64,000 bases of DNA from Pseudonocardia sp. N23 (GTDB lineage Bacteria > Actinomycetota > Actinomycetes > Mycobacteriales > Pseudonocardiaceae). The stretch lies in assembly GCF_002583555.1 (NCBI RefSeq), contig NZ_BEGX01000001.1, positions 105,900-169,899 of the forward strand, read 5' to 3'. Positions 43,282 through 51,829 of this stretch are shown here, one piece after another. The position numbers and the translations under genes were made by a program. The notes under the pieces were generated by a model. The model searched no databases. It had not been told where the DNA came from and saw only the letters and a program-made list of their open reading frames with translations. Numbering within the stretch: position 1 is the stretch's first letter; each line of letters opens with the position of its first letter.

Positions 43282-43698
43282 TCAGCGCTCCAGGGACCGC
43301 CAGTCACCGCGTGGCGGGGTGTCGGAGGCCGGGTCGTTCACGTCGAACGGGCCCAGGCTCACGATGTAGAACTCGCAGCCCTCCGGACCGGCCGACTCCG
43401 ACCCGTACGCGGTGCCGCCCTGCACCCAGCGCACGTCGCCGGGGCGGTAGGTGCCTTCGCCCTCCACGGAGAACTCGCCCTGGGTGATGACGTAGATCGT
43501 GTCCGAGGGGTGCCAGTGCGAGGGCGCTTTGTAGTCGGGGGCGAAGCGCGTGAGCATGAAGGTGTGCCCGGTCTCCGGATCGATGAGGGGCTTGACCGCC
43601 GCGCCCGGCGGGATGAAGCCCGTCTCGTCCTCGTACTCGACCCACGGCTGGTCGTCCACGTGGATGACCTGCATCTGGCCCAGCGGGTTGGTGGTCAC
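43282..43698 (-). CDS. Cupin-domain protein
   Basis: A 138-residue single-domain cupin. Motif 1 is SHWHPSDTIYVITQGEFSVE with two His and the following Glu/Gln positions that commonly bind a metal; motif 2 is YRPGDVRWVQGGTAYG, in which the usual His is not apparent, so the metal site may be incomplete. GTG 43698 has AGGAGG upstream, better than an ATG 60 bases before. It has its own promoter (43777-43805). It may be a non-enzymatic sensor or a small isomerase/dioxygenase; unresolved. Confidence 0.82.
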   Translation of the reverse strand: MTTNPLGQMQVIHVDDQPWVEYEDETGFIPPGAAVKPLIDPETGHTFMLTRFAPDYKAPSHWHPSDTIYVITQGEFSVEGEGTYRPGDVRWVQGGTAYGSESAGPEGCEFYIVSLGPFDVNDPASDTPPRGDWRSLER

Positions 43699-43776
43699 GG
43701 ACTGCCTCCTGGTGACGTCGTCGTCCCCGGACCGAGAACCGTCTGTGATGCGGATCACTCGGCTTGATGAGCCATA

Positions 43777-43805
43777 TTGTTATCAGAGATTGGTGGTTGC
43801 GGCAA
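43777..43805 (-). promoter_or_regulatory. Sigma-70 promoter for the cupin gene
   Basis: On the minus strand TTGCCG (-35, 43805-43800), 17-base spacer, TAACAA (-10, 43782-43777), in an A+T-rich island unusual for this window. It lies about 80 bases before the cupin start. Confidence 0.45.
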
Positions 43806-43839
43806 CGCAGACGGGTCCGAACGAACAGGGGGGCGGCGG

Positions 43840-44304
43840 TCAGGCGTGGGCGCCCGGCTCCTGGCGGGGGACCCACTCCCAGGTGATCTCGGGGCGGTTC
43901 TCGATGACGGCGGCGTGGACGCGGCGCTCGGCGAACTGCCAGCCGTCACGGGTGTGGGCGAGGACGTCGATGTAGCGCAGGTGCGCCCGCCACTGGCGCC
44001 CCTCCCATTCCTCGTGGGAGGCGGTCACGTAGGTGACGGCACTGGCGCGGTCGGGGTCGGCGGGGTCGAAGACGACCCGGCTCTGCCCGAGCTGGTGGTG
44101 CGTTCGCCGGAACTGGGCCTGACCCCCGGCGATCCGCTCGCGCACCGCGTCGCGGCCGGTGACGAGCCCGCCGCGGCCGGGGCCGTAGTCGGTCACGCAG
44201 TCGGGGGTGAAGAGGGCGGCGACGGCGTCGATGTCGTACTCGTCGACGCGTTCGCAGTAGAGCGCCATCAGGTCGCCGATCGCCACGCGGTCCTCGATGC
44301 GCAT
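43840..44304 (-). CDS. NTF2-like (SnoaL/ring-hydroxylating beta-type) protein
   Basis: A 154-residue protein with the cone-shaped NTF2 fold: RIEDRVAIGDLMALYCERVD, EYDIDAVAALFTPDC, then strands HHQLGQSRVVFD, AVTYVTASHEEWEGRQWRAH, YIDVLAHTRDGWQFAERRVH. The pattern is that of the SnoaL_4 family, which includes dehydratases, isomerases and oxygenase beta subunits. It begins two bases after the LLM gene stop, so it is part of the leftward P450 operon. Here it may act as a small dehydratase or isomerase; inference. Confidence 0.85.
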   Translation of the reverse strand: MRIEDRVAIGDLMALYCERVDEYDIDAVAALFTPDCVTDYGPGRGGLVTGRDAVRERIAGGQAQFRRTHHQLGQSRVVFDPADPDRASAVTYVTASHEEWEGRQWRAHLRYIDVLAHTRDGWQFAERRVHAAVIENRPEITWEWVPRQEPGAHA

Positions 44305-44306
44305 CG

Positions 44307-45308
44307 TCAGGCCTCCTTGACTCGGGGCAGCACCTGTTCGCCGAAGGTGGCGAGCCGGGTCAGCTGGACGTCCGGATCGGGTTCGGGGAACAGCACCCGC
44401 AGGACGAGGTGCACGTTCGCCCAGTCACGCAGGCCGTGGAGCACCGCGCGCAGCCCGGCGACGACCGCGTCGACGTCGCCCGCGACCTGGACGTAGGAGT
44501 CGATGTCGCCGAGTGCCAGGCCCGCCGAGCCGGACGGGTCGCCGACCAGCCCCGCGTACACCGGCCGCCCCGCCTGGATCGACTCGTAGACCAGCTGTTG
44601 CGCGGTGAACCCCGCGCGGGCCGACGCGGCGCCGCCGCCGGGGGCGTCGAGCACGCAGGTGACGTTGACGGCCCGGGTGAACGACGGATCCGCCGGGTCG
44701 CGGACGGCGGCGAGCTGCGCGGACGCGGCATCGACGATGTGCGGTGCCCCGCGTCCGACGAGGTGCCCGTCAGCGATCCGTCCGGCGCGCGTGACCGCCG
44801 TGGCCGCGTACCCGCCGAGCCAGATCGGGACGGGCCGGGTGGGGGTCGGGGTGACGCGGACGTCGCGCAGCTCGAGCGCCGGAGACGAGAACGGGAGTCC
44901 GGTCCAGGCATCCCGCAGGGCGTCGACCAGCGCGGTCAGCCGGGTTCCTCTCGACGAGGGATCGACCCCGAACGCCCGGTACTCGTGCTCGGCGTAGCCC
45001 AGCCCGAGCCCGAGGACCAGCCGTCCGCCGGACAGCCGGTCGACGACGACCGCGTCCTCGGCGAGGCGCAACGGATGCTGCAGGGGCGCGAGGACGAGGC
45101 CGGTGCCGAGCTCGATGCGCGACGTCGCCGGCGCGAGCGCGGCCAGCAGTGTCAACGGGGAGGGGAGGTAGCCGTCGGGGAGCCCGTGGTGCTCGGTGAC
45201 CCAGAACGAGTCGAAGCCCGCGTCCTCGGCGGCGACGGCGAGGGGGACGGCGTCGCGGTAGTCGCTGCCCTGACCGGTGTAGAGCCCGATCCCGACGCTG
45301 AGTCTCAT
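44307..45308 (-). CDS. LLM-class flavin-dependent oxidoreductase
   Basis: A 333-residue bacterial luciferase-like TIM barrel. Family blocks: WVTEHHGLPDGYLPSPLTLL, TSRIELGTGLVLAPLQHPLR, LAEDAVVVDRLSGGRLVLGLGLGY and PVPIWLGGYAATAVTRAGRIADG. Members use FMN or coenzyme F420; the cofactor cannot be assigned with certainty here. It lies between the NTF2-like and epoxide-hydrolase-like genes in the leftward P450 operon, and two further LLM enzymes are encoded in the rightward arm. Confidence 0.9.
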   Translation of the reverse strand: MRLSVGIGLYTGQGSDYRDAVPLAVAAEDAGFDSFWVTEHHGLPDGYLPSPLTLLAALAPATSRIELGTGLVLAPLQHPLRLAEDAVVVDRLSGGRLVLGLGLGYAEHEYRAFGVDPSSRGTRLTALVDALRDAWTGLPFSSPALELRDVRVTPTPTRPVPIWLGGYAATAVTRAGRIADGHLVGRGAPHIVDAASAQLAAVRDPADPSFTRAVNVTCVLDAPGGGAASARAGFTAQQLVYESIQAGRPVYAGLVGDPSGSAGLALGDIDSYVQVAGDVDAVVAGLRAVLHGLRDWANVHLVLRVLFPEPDPDVQLTRLATFGEQVLPRVKEA

Positions 45309-45321
45309 CCCCGCCCGCCCG

Positions 45322-45705
45322 TCACCCCAGCACGTCCCCGAGCCGGGCCCGCCACACGCCGAGGTCCACGTAGTCGCGGAACGCCGTGATCAGCCCGGAC
45401 GCGGGGTCGACCTCGACGACGCCGTTGCACTCGATGGCGTACTCGCGGCCGTCGATGCGGAAGCGGTCGACGCGCTCGAGCCAGGCACGGGTCTCGCCGT
45501 AGCTCGCGGTGACGATCTCCCACTCGACGTACTCGGCCCGGTCCAGAATGGGCGCGAGCAGGGCTTTCACCCCCGCCGGTCCGGTGACCGGCGGGTGCGG
45601 CATGTTCGCGTACGTCGCGTCGGGGGAGAAGCAGGCGGCGGCCGCGTCGGCGTCACCGGCGCCCACGGCGGCGAGGAAGCGTGCCACGACCTCTCGGGTG
45701 CTCAC
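45322..45705 (-). CDS. Limonene-1,2-epoxide hydrolase-like protein
   Basis: A 127-residue protein with the NTF2-like fold and the catalytic pattern of the limonene epoxide hydrolase family: an Arg-Asp pair in LERVDRFRIDG and a second Asp in FRDYVDLGVW. The N-terminal block VVARFLAAVGAGDADAAAAC and MPHPPVTGPAGVKALLAPIL also match. It would open an epoxide by general-base activation of water. The GTG overlaps the P450 stop (GTGA), so an epoxide made by that P450 is an attractive substrate; this is inference. Confidence 0.78.
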   Translation of the reverse strand: MSTREVVARFLAAVGAGDADAAAACFSPDATYANMPHPPVTGPAGVKALLAPILDRAEYVEWEIVTASYGETRAWLERVDRFRIDGREYAIECNGVVEVDPASGLITAFRDYVDLGVWRARLGDVLG

Positions 45706-46913
45706 CCTTCGAAGACCACCGGGTAGGACGAGAAGTGGTCACGCGCGGAATGCGGGTCGCGCTGCGGTGCGCGCTCCGGGTCGGGACGCCCACCGGCGCC
45801 GAGCAGCGCGTCGAGCATCAGCGTGACGGTGCCGAGGACCTGGTCGTGGGCCTCGTCCGGGGACGGCGCCTTCTCCGAGGACGGGACCCCGCCCGCCAGC
45901 TCCGTCCCGATGCACGCGTGCATCCCGCCGCCGAAGGCGTGCCCCCAGCGCGGCACCTCGGCGGGGACCTCGCGCAGCGGGTCGAAGACGTCGGGGCGGT
46001 CGAAGACGGCGGGGTCGCGGTTGGCGGCGGCGAGGTCGAGGACGACCGACGAGCCCTCCGGGATCTCGGTGCCGCCCTTCAGCGTGATCGGCGCGAGCGC
46101 GCGGCGCTGGGCGACGGGGCTCGCGGGGTGGAGCCGCAGGGTCTCGTAGACGCAGCGTTGCAGGACGGCCGGATCCTTCCGGGCCTGGGCCGCGGCAGCG
46201 GGGTCGCGCTGCGCCCACGCGAAGTAGTCGTCGGCGGCATGGGTGAACGCGTCGGCGGTGGAGTGCGAACCGGCCTGCAGGTAGAAGGCGCACTCGCGGC
46301 GCAGGATGTCGTCGTCGATGTCGAGCTCGTCCCAGTTGCGCAGCAGCGCGGTGAGTACGTCGCGCGGCAGGTCGTCCTCGGTGATCTCGCCTGCCTCCAG
46401 CTGCGCGAGCAGGGCGCGGCGGCGGGTGATCGAGGGCTGCAGGAACACGGCGTCGAAGTCGTCGAGGGCCTGCTGCACCTCGGCGCGCACGACCTCGGGG
46501 TCGCGGGTGGTGTGCACGAGGGTGGCGCCCTCGGAGAACTTCTTCGCGAACCGGTACAGCGCGTCGGTCTCCTCGACCGAGCCCGTGGGCTGGTCGAGTC
46601 CGGCGACCATCGCGGTGAGGTTCATGATCGTGCGGTAGCCGAGCTCCTGCAGGTCGGCCCGCCCCGCCGCGGCGAACGGTGCCAGGGTGTCGCGCACGAC
46701 GTCGCGCAGGAACGCCTTCTCCCAGTAGCGGAACGTCCCGCGGCGGAACAGCCGGTTCTCGACGCGGCGCCGCTTGCGGTGGTCGGATCCGTGCAGCACG
46801 AGCAGGCAGTCGGCCATGACGACGCCACCGGCGTCGTAGAGGGCCTGCTCGAGGTCGTGCTGCCGGAACGCCTCGCGGACGTCGGCGAAGCCGTCGAGGG
46901 TGATCGTCTGCAT
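45702..46913 (-). CDS. Cytochrome P450 (paralogue 1)
   Basis: A 403-residue soluble bacterial P450. I-helix oxygen-binding motif A214-GSHST, K-helix E257-TLR260, and heme loop FGGGMHACIG with axial C334. The N-terminal third is unlike CYP101/CYP105 and contains LLVLHGSDHRKRRRVENRLF, which is shared with the P450 at 51826 (VLVNLHGREHRDRRRVENRM), showing common descent. No ferredoxin or reductase gene is in its own operon; it may use the ferredoxin at 53052. It heads the leftward operon P450, epoxide hydrolase-like, LLM, NTF2-like. Substrate unknown. Confidence 0.92.
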   Translation of the reverse strand: MQTITLDGFADVREAFRQHDLEQALYDAGGVVMADCLLVLHGSDHRKRRRVENRLFRRGTFRYWEKAFLRDVVRDTLAPFAAAGRADLQELGYRTIMNLTAMVAGLDQPTGSVEETDALYRFAKKFSEGATLVHTTRDPEVVRAEVQQALDDFDAVFLQPSITRRRALLAQLEAGEITEDDLPRDVLTALLRNWDELDIDDDILRRECAFYLQAGSHSTADAFTHAADDYFAWAQRDPAAAAQARKDPAVLQRCVYETLRLHPASPVAQRRALAPITLKGGTEIPEGSSVVLDLAAANRDPAVFDRPDVFDPLREVPAEVPRWGHAFGGGMHACIGTELAGGVPSSEKAPSPDEAHDQVLGTVTLMLDALLGAGGRPDPERAPQRDPHSARDHFSSYPVVFEG

Positions 46914-47016
46914 CGGCGTGTCCCTGTCCGGAGGTTCGGCGTGATACTTCTAACGACGCTATCAACTGGCAGTGGGGCCGTCCAGGCTCCTCCGAGGTCG
47001 TTGAACGGAGTGGGCC

Positions 47017-47946
47017 ATGGAATTCGGCGTCCTGATGATGGAGGCCGTGACGTCGGCGGGCCAGTGGCGTGACCGGGCGCGACGGATGGAGGACGACGGC
47101 CTGTCGACGCTGCACGCCACCGACCACTTCGACCGCGCCCCGGTCAGCCCGCTCGTGGCGCTCGCCGCGGCGGCCCAGGTCACGAGCCGGATCCGGCTGG
47201 GAACCCTGGTGCTCAACAACGACTTCCGCACGCCGGCCGTGCTGGCCAAGGAGATCGCGTCGCTGTCGGTGCTGTGCGACGGCAGGCTCGAGATCGGCGT
47301 CGGCGCCGGCTGGATGGACGACGACTACGAGGTCTCCGGCATCGTCCGCGAACCCGCGGGCCGGCGGATCGACCGGCTCGGCGGCACCCTCGAGCTGCTC
47401 CGGGCCCTCTTCCCGCGCGACGGCGTCGCGACCGCGGCAGTGGACCTCGACGCGCCGGGTGTCGCCGTCCGGGACCTGCGCAACATCCCGGCGCCGACGT
47501 CGTCGCCGCGGCTGTTCGTCGGTGGTGGCGGGCGGCGGGTGCTGGGCCTGGCCGGGCGGACGGCCGACGTTGTCGGGATCAACTTCGACGTCCGCGAGGG
47601 CAGGCTCGGGGCACACGCCACGGCGTCGGCCACCGCGGCCGCGACCGACGAGAAGGTCGCCTGGGTGCGGGCCGCGGCCGGCGATCGCGATCCGCTGCTG
47701 CACCTGGTCGCGTACTGGTCGGAGGTCACCGAGGACCCGGAAGCCGCGGCGGCCCGGCGGATCGCCGCGCTCGGCCTGGACCTCACCCCCGACGAGCTGC
47801 TGGCCTCGCCGCACGCGCTGATCGGGCCGGCAGGTGCGGTGGCCGAACGGCTCGCCGAGCTGCGGGAACGCTGGGGTTTCGGGTACGTGTCGTTCTACGA
47901 GCAGGACCTGCCGTCGATGCTGCCGGCGCTGCACCGCTTCTCGTGA
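47017..47946 (+). CDS. LLM-class F420-dependent oxidoreductase
   Basis: A 309-residue luciferase-like barrel, resembling the actinobacterial group of probable F420-dependent enzymes (EFGVLMMEAVTSAGQWRDRA, LSTLHATDHFDRAPVSPLVA, TPAVLAKEIASLSVLCDGRL, EIGVGAGWMDDDY). It is divergent from the leftward P450, with about 100 bases between. A tandem repeat array begins on its stop codon. It opens the rightward arm. Reaction unknown; hydride transfer to or from a carbonyl or C=C bond is typical. Confidence 0.87.
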   Translation: MEFGVLMMEAVTSAGQWRDRARRMEDDGLSTLHATDHFDRAPVSPLVALAAAAQVTSRIRLGTLVLNNDFRTPAVLAKEIASLSVLCDGRLEIGVGAGWMDDDYEVSGIVREPAGRRIDRLGGTLELLRALFPRDGVATAAVDLDAPGVAVRDLRNIPAPTSSPRLFVGGGGRRVLGLAGRTADVVGINFDVREGRLGAHATASATAAATDEKVAWVRAAAGDRDPLLHLVAYWSEVTEDPEAAAARRIAALGLDLTPDELLASPHALIGPAGAVAERLAELRERWGFGYVSFYEQDLPSMLPALHRFS

Positions 47947-48060
47947 GCCGGACCCCGACCCGCCCAGGACTCCGACGAGAGCCGGACCCGACGTGAGCCG
48001 GACCCGACGTGAGTCGGACCCCGACGTGAGCCGGAGCCCGGTGGACCTGAGTCCGACCCC
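47943..48060 (+). repeat. Imperfect 16-17-bp tandem repeats starting at a stop codon
   Basis: Units of the type GTGAGCCGGACCCCGAC: 47943, 47977 (GAGAGCCGGACCCGAC), 47993, 48009 (GTGAGTCGGACCCCGAC), 48026, and a decayed last copy ending near 48058. The TGA stop of the upstream gene is part of the first unit. Spacing 47977-48026 is 16, 16 and 17 bases. The full 47947-48196 interval has no gene. Confidence 0.75.
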
Positions 48061-48196
48061 CGGCAGGCCGGGGCGGAGCGGTGGGGCTCGGACGGCCGAT
48101 CCAGGGGCCCGCGAAGACGTCGTTAGGGGGTTGACGCCGCTGCCTCGGCAGGAGAGGGTCTGGTGACCCCGCTCACCTCGTCGAAAGGCGGTCGCC

Positions 48197-49660
48197 GTGC
48201 CCGAGACCCACGACGCCGACGTCGTCGTCCTCGGTACCGGTCCCGCGGGCATGGCCGCCGTGTCGGCCGCCGCGGCCGACGGTGCGCAGGTCCTGGCGGT
48301 CGAGGCGATGGACCACATCGGCGGCAACGCGGTCTGGTCCACCGGTTACCTGGCCTTCGTGAACTCCGGGATGCAGGCCGAGCAGGGGATCGTCGACAGC
48401 GAGGAGGCCTTCGTCGCCGACGCGCGGCACATGGTCGACCTCGCACGCGACCAGTTCGGCGTCGAGTGGGACGAGGCGCTGGTGCGGCTCTACGCCCGCG
48501 AGTCGGCCGAGACCTACCGCATCCTGACCGACCGGGGAGTCCGGTTCAGCCGGTTCATCCCGCGGCCCAAGCAGCACACCGTCGACCGGATGGCCGCCGT
48601 CGAGGACACCTGGATGATCGGCCGCGCGTTCCGCGAGGACTTCGAGCGCGACAACGTCACGACGCTCTACCGGACCCTCGCCGACCGGCTCGTCGTCACC
48701 GACGGCCGGGTGACCGGGGTCCTGGCGCACCGGGCTGACGCCCCCGGCGAGACGATCGAGATCACCGCGCGGCGCGGCGTGGTGCTCGCCACCGGCGGCT
48801 ACCAGTCCAACCCGGAGCTGCGGCGGCGCTACCAGCCCGAGTTCGTCGCCCGCGCCCCTTACCTGGGGGTCGACTCCTGCCGCGGGGCGGGCCATCTCAT
48901 GGGCCAGGCCGTCGGCGGGGACCTGATCAACATGACGTTCGTGCCGCCGCTGGTGATCGTGTCGTCGTCGGTCGTCGAGGACGCGATCGCGGTCAACGAG
49001 TCCGGCGAGCGGTTCCACGACGAGGCCGGCCCCTACGAGGAGCGTGTCGAGAAGCTGCACGCCCAGCCGGGGCGGCGGGCCTGGTACGTCGTCGACGACG
49101 TCGTCGCCCGTGAGAAGGCGGGCCTGATCGGGCAGATGCCCGAACCGGCCGTGCAGGCCGACACCCTCGACGCCCTGGCCGTGACGATCGGCGTCCCCGC
49201 CGCTGCGCTGGCCGCCACCGTCGACCGCTGGAACGCCTTCCTCGACACCGACGCCGACGTCGATCCCGACCACGGCCGCGTCGTGCTGCCGCCCGGGCGC
49301 CGCCGGTGCACGACCGGGCCGTTCACCGCCGTCCCGATGATCGAGGGCGTCAACTTCTGCTGCGGTGGCTTCCGGACCACGACCGACATGCAGGTCGTCG
49401 ACGTCTTCGGCGCCCCCATCCCGGGCCTGTTCGCCGGCGGCGACTGCGTCGGCGGGCTCAACCCGGTCTCCGACCTCGGCGGCATCCACATCTGCGGCGG
49501 CCTGACCCTGGGCCGGATCGCGGGGCGGGCCGTCGCCCGTGGTGTCGAGGACCGCACCGACCACGGCAGCGTGATGCACGCCGGGATGCCGAGCATGCTC
49601 GACACGCGGATCGCGCTCGTGCATCTCGACCCGCAGCACGAAGGACAGCCCACCCCCTGA
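48197..49660 (+). CDS. FAD-dependent oxidoreductase (fumarate reductase/KSTD-like)
   Basis: A 487-residue flavoprotein. FAD motif VVVLGTGPAGMAAVSAAAADG near residues 8-28, then HIGGNAVWSTGYLAF. The C-terminal block is IPGLFAGGDCVGGLNPVSDL with HICGGLTLGRIAGRAVA. A Cys pair (NFCCGGFRT) precedes it near residue 390. It belongs to the FAD_binding_2 family but lacks a KSTD-like substrate signature I can be sure of. GTG start with GGCGGT upstream, after the repeat array. An LLM gene follows 55 bases later. Confidence 0.87.
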   Translation: MPETHDADVVVLGTGPAGMAAVSAAAADGAQVLAVEAMDHIGGNAVWSTGYLAFVNSGMQAEQGIVDSEEAFVADARHMVDLARDQFGVEWDEALVRLYARESAETYRILTDRGVRFSRFIPRPKQHTVDRMAAVEDTWMIGRAFREDFERDNVTTLYRTLADRLVVTDGRVTGVLAHRADAPGETIEITARRGVVLATGGYQSNPELRRRYQPEFVARAPYLGVDSCRGAGHLMGQAVGGDLINMTFVPPLVIVSSSVVEDAIAVNESGERFHDEAGPYEERVEKLHAQPGRRAWYVVDDVVAREKAGLIGQMPEPAVQADTLDALAVTIGVPAAALAATVDRWNAFLDTDADVDPDHGRVVLPPGRRRCTTGPFTAVPMIEGVNFCCGGFRTTTDMQVVDVFGAPIPGLFAGGDCVGGLNPVSDLGGIHICGGLTLGRIAGRAVARGVEDRTDHGSVMHAGMPSMLDTRIALVHLDPQHEGQPTP

Positions 49661-49715
49661 GCCGGGCGGGTCCCAGAGTCGTGGCCCGCCCACCCCCCAC
49701 CACGAGGAGCAACAC

Positions 49716-50735
49716 ATGTCCGTCGGAGTCCTGTTCACCCAGGGGCTGGTCACCGGCGACCCCCACACAGTGCTCGGGGAGATCCTGGAGCAGGCGGAGG
49801 CCGCCGACCGGCTCGGCTTCTCGCACGCCCTGACCACCGAGCACAAGTACTCCGACGAGTACTTCGGCTCGCCGCTGCACCTGTCGTTCGCCATCGCCGC
49901 GCGGACACGGAACGTCAAGGTCGGTACGGCCATCGCGATCGCGCCGCTCTACAACCCGATCGAGCTCGCCCAGGACTCCGCGATGCTCGACCAGCTCTCG
50001 GGCGGGCGCGCCTGGCTGGGCCTCGGCGTCGGCTACATGCCTGTCGACTACTCGACCGTCGGCGTGTCCTGGGACGACCGCGCGCAGCGGTTCGACGAGA
50101 CCGTCCGCATCCTGCGCGAGGCCCACACGAAGGACCGCTTCTCCTTCGCCGACGAGGTCTACTCGTTCGACGACGTCTCCGTCATCCCCCGCCCTGCCCG
50201 TGCCGAGGGTGTCCCGCTGCACCTCGCCGCCTGGACGCCCGGTGGGCTGCGCCGCGCAGGGCGCCTCGCCGACGGCTGGATCACCAACGCGCTCATGTCG
50301 CTGGACACCATGACCGCGATGGCCGACCAGTACCGGGCCGCCGCCGCCGCGGCGGGCGGGCGCGACCCGCACGTCACGTCGATCCGGTTCTGCTGGCCCT
50401 ACCGCGACCGCGAGGCGGCACTGGCGAAGTTCGGCGACACCGCGCTCGCCATGGCGCGCACCCTGTTCGACTACGGCGCCATCACCGACCTGCCCGGTGT
50501 CACCTCGTCGGACCAGATCACCCTCGACGAGTTCGTCCGTGACCGCTTCGTGTTCGGCACCCCCGACGAGTGCGTCGACACCATCGGCCGGTTCCGCGAC
50601 CAGGCCGGGGTCGACGACTTCCTGATGATCTTCCGGTACCCGACCGGGCCTGACAACGGCGCCGTCCTGGAGGCCATGGAGCTGTTCGGGACCGAGGTGC
50701 TGCCGCAGCTGGACACCGCGACGGTCCAGGCATGA
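49716..50735 (+). CDS. LLM-class flavin-dependent oxidoreductase
   Basis: A 339-residue luciferase-like barrel: LEQAEAADRLGFSHALTTEH near the N-terminus, then IAARTRNVKVGTAIAIAPLY, NPIELAQDSAMLDQLSGGRA and GVPLHLAAWTPGGLRRAGRL. A C-terminal insert with DEFVRDRFVFGTPDECVDTI matches the class where this segment gates the substrate site. A GAGGAG ribosome site precedes the ATG. It is coupled to the next gene by a 4-base overlap, starting a tight run LLM, Gfo/Idh/MocA, P450, ferredoxin. Confidence 0.9.
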   Translation: MSVGVLFTQGLVTGDPHTVLGEILEQAEAADRLGFSHALTTEHKYSDEYFGSPLHLSFAIAARTRNVKVGTAIAIAPLYNPIELAQDSAMLDQLSGGRAWLGLGVGYMPVDYSTVGVSWDDRAQRFDETVRILREAHTKDRFSFADEVYSFDDVSVIPRPARAEGVPLHLAAWTPGGLRRAGRLADGWITNALMSLDTMTAMADQYRAAAAAAGGRDPHVTSIRFCWPYRDREAALAKFGDTALAMARTLFDYGAITDLPGVTSSDQITLDEFVRDRFVFGTPDECVDTIGRFRDQAGVDDFLMIFRYPTGPDNGAVLEAMELFGTEVLPQLDTATVQA

Positions 50736-51829
50736 CCGCACAGCGCCCGCTGCGGGTCGGGGTCGTCGGTGCGAGCTACGCCTCCGGCACCCACCTGCCC
50801 GTCTACGCCGAGCTCGCCGCCGCGGGCATCGTCGAGCTCGTCGCCGTCGCGACCGCCCACCGCGAGACGGCCGACGCCGTCGCCGCGAAGTTCGACGTCC
50901 GCCGCGCCCACGTCGGCTTCGAGGCGCTGTGCGAGGACCCCGACGTCGACCTCGTCGACGTCGCGACCCGGCCCAGCCGGCACAAGGACATGACGCTCGC
51001 CGCCATCGCCGCCGGCAAGCACGTGCTGTGCGAGGCCCCGCTCGCGCCCACCGTCGACGACGGGCTGGCCATGGCCCGCGCCGCCGCCGCCGCCGGGGTC
51101 TGCGGCGTCGTCGACATGCAGTCGCGGTTCCGGCCCGGGATCGCCGAGCTGCGCCGGCTCGTACTCGACGGCTACGTCGGACGCGTCGACAACGTTGCGG
51201 CACAGGCGTTCTATCCGACGTTCACGGTGCCGGCGGCGGTCGCGTCGTCCAGGTGGTGCGCCGACGCCACCGATGGCGCCAGCTCGCTGCGCGTCCACGG
51301 CCTGCACACCGCCGACGTCCTGCGCTGGACGTTCGGCGAGCTCACCGACGTCACGGGCACCGCCGCCACCCGCCGGTCCGACTGGTCCGGCCCCGACGGC
51401 CCGATCCCCGCCACCAGCGCCGACAGCGCCGCCTGGACCGCACGGACCGCCGACGGCGCCGTCGTCTCCGTCCACAGCTCGTGGGTCGCGCCGTTCGGCG
51501 CCGGCTGGCGGCTGGTCGTGCACGGCTCCGAGGGCGTGCTCGTCGCCGAGGCCGCGGGCCACACCGGGCACTTCCCCGTCGGGCTGCGCGGGGCGCGGCT
51601 CGGCGACGACGGACTGCGCCCGCTCGTCGCCGCGGACGGCGGACCGACCGAACCGTTCGCCCTGCTCGTCCGCAGCCTCGCCGCGGGCGACACCGACGAC
51701 ATCCCGACCTTCGACGACGGGGTGGCCGCGCTGCGCGTCGCCGCTGCCGTCGACTCGGAGGCCTTCGCAGCAGGGGAACCCGGAGCACAGGATTTCGCAG
51801 CCGTGCCCACCACCACGGAGGAACCATGA
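50732..51829 (+). CDS. Gfo/Idh/MocA-family oxidoreductase
   Basis: A 365-residue NAD(P)-dependent dehydrogenase. The N-terminal Rossmann domain starts RVGVVGASYASGTHLPVYAE; the signature motif GKHVLCEAPLAPTVDDGLAM has E-A-P where the family usually shows E-K-P, so the Lys often used in catalysis is missing. The C-terminal beta domain follows from about 130. Both ends overlap neighbours by four bases (ATGA twice). It probably acts on the product of the P450 or LLM enzyme; inference. Confidence 0.88.
   Translation: MTAQRPLRVGVVGASYASGTHLPVYAELAAAGIVELVAVATAHRETADAVAAKFDVRRAHVGFEALCEDPDVDLVDVATRPSRHKDMTLAAIAAGKHVLCEAPLAPTVDDGLAMARAAAAAGVCGVVDMQSRFRPGIAELRRLVLDGYVGRVDNVAAQAFYPTFTVPAAVASSRWCADATDGASSLRVHGLHTADVLRWTFGELTDVTGTAATRRSDWSGPDGPIPATSADSAAWTARTADGAVVSVHSSWVAPFGAGWRLVVHGSEGVLVAEAAGHTGHFPVGLRGARLGDDGLRPLVAADGGPTEPFALLVRSLAAGDTDDIPTFDDGVAALRVAAAVDSEAFAAGEPGAQDFAAVPTTTEEP

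Noticed and set aside
47943..48060. CRISPR array
   Set aside because: Units are contiguous 16-17-bp imperfect repeats without unique spacers, and no cas gene is present.
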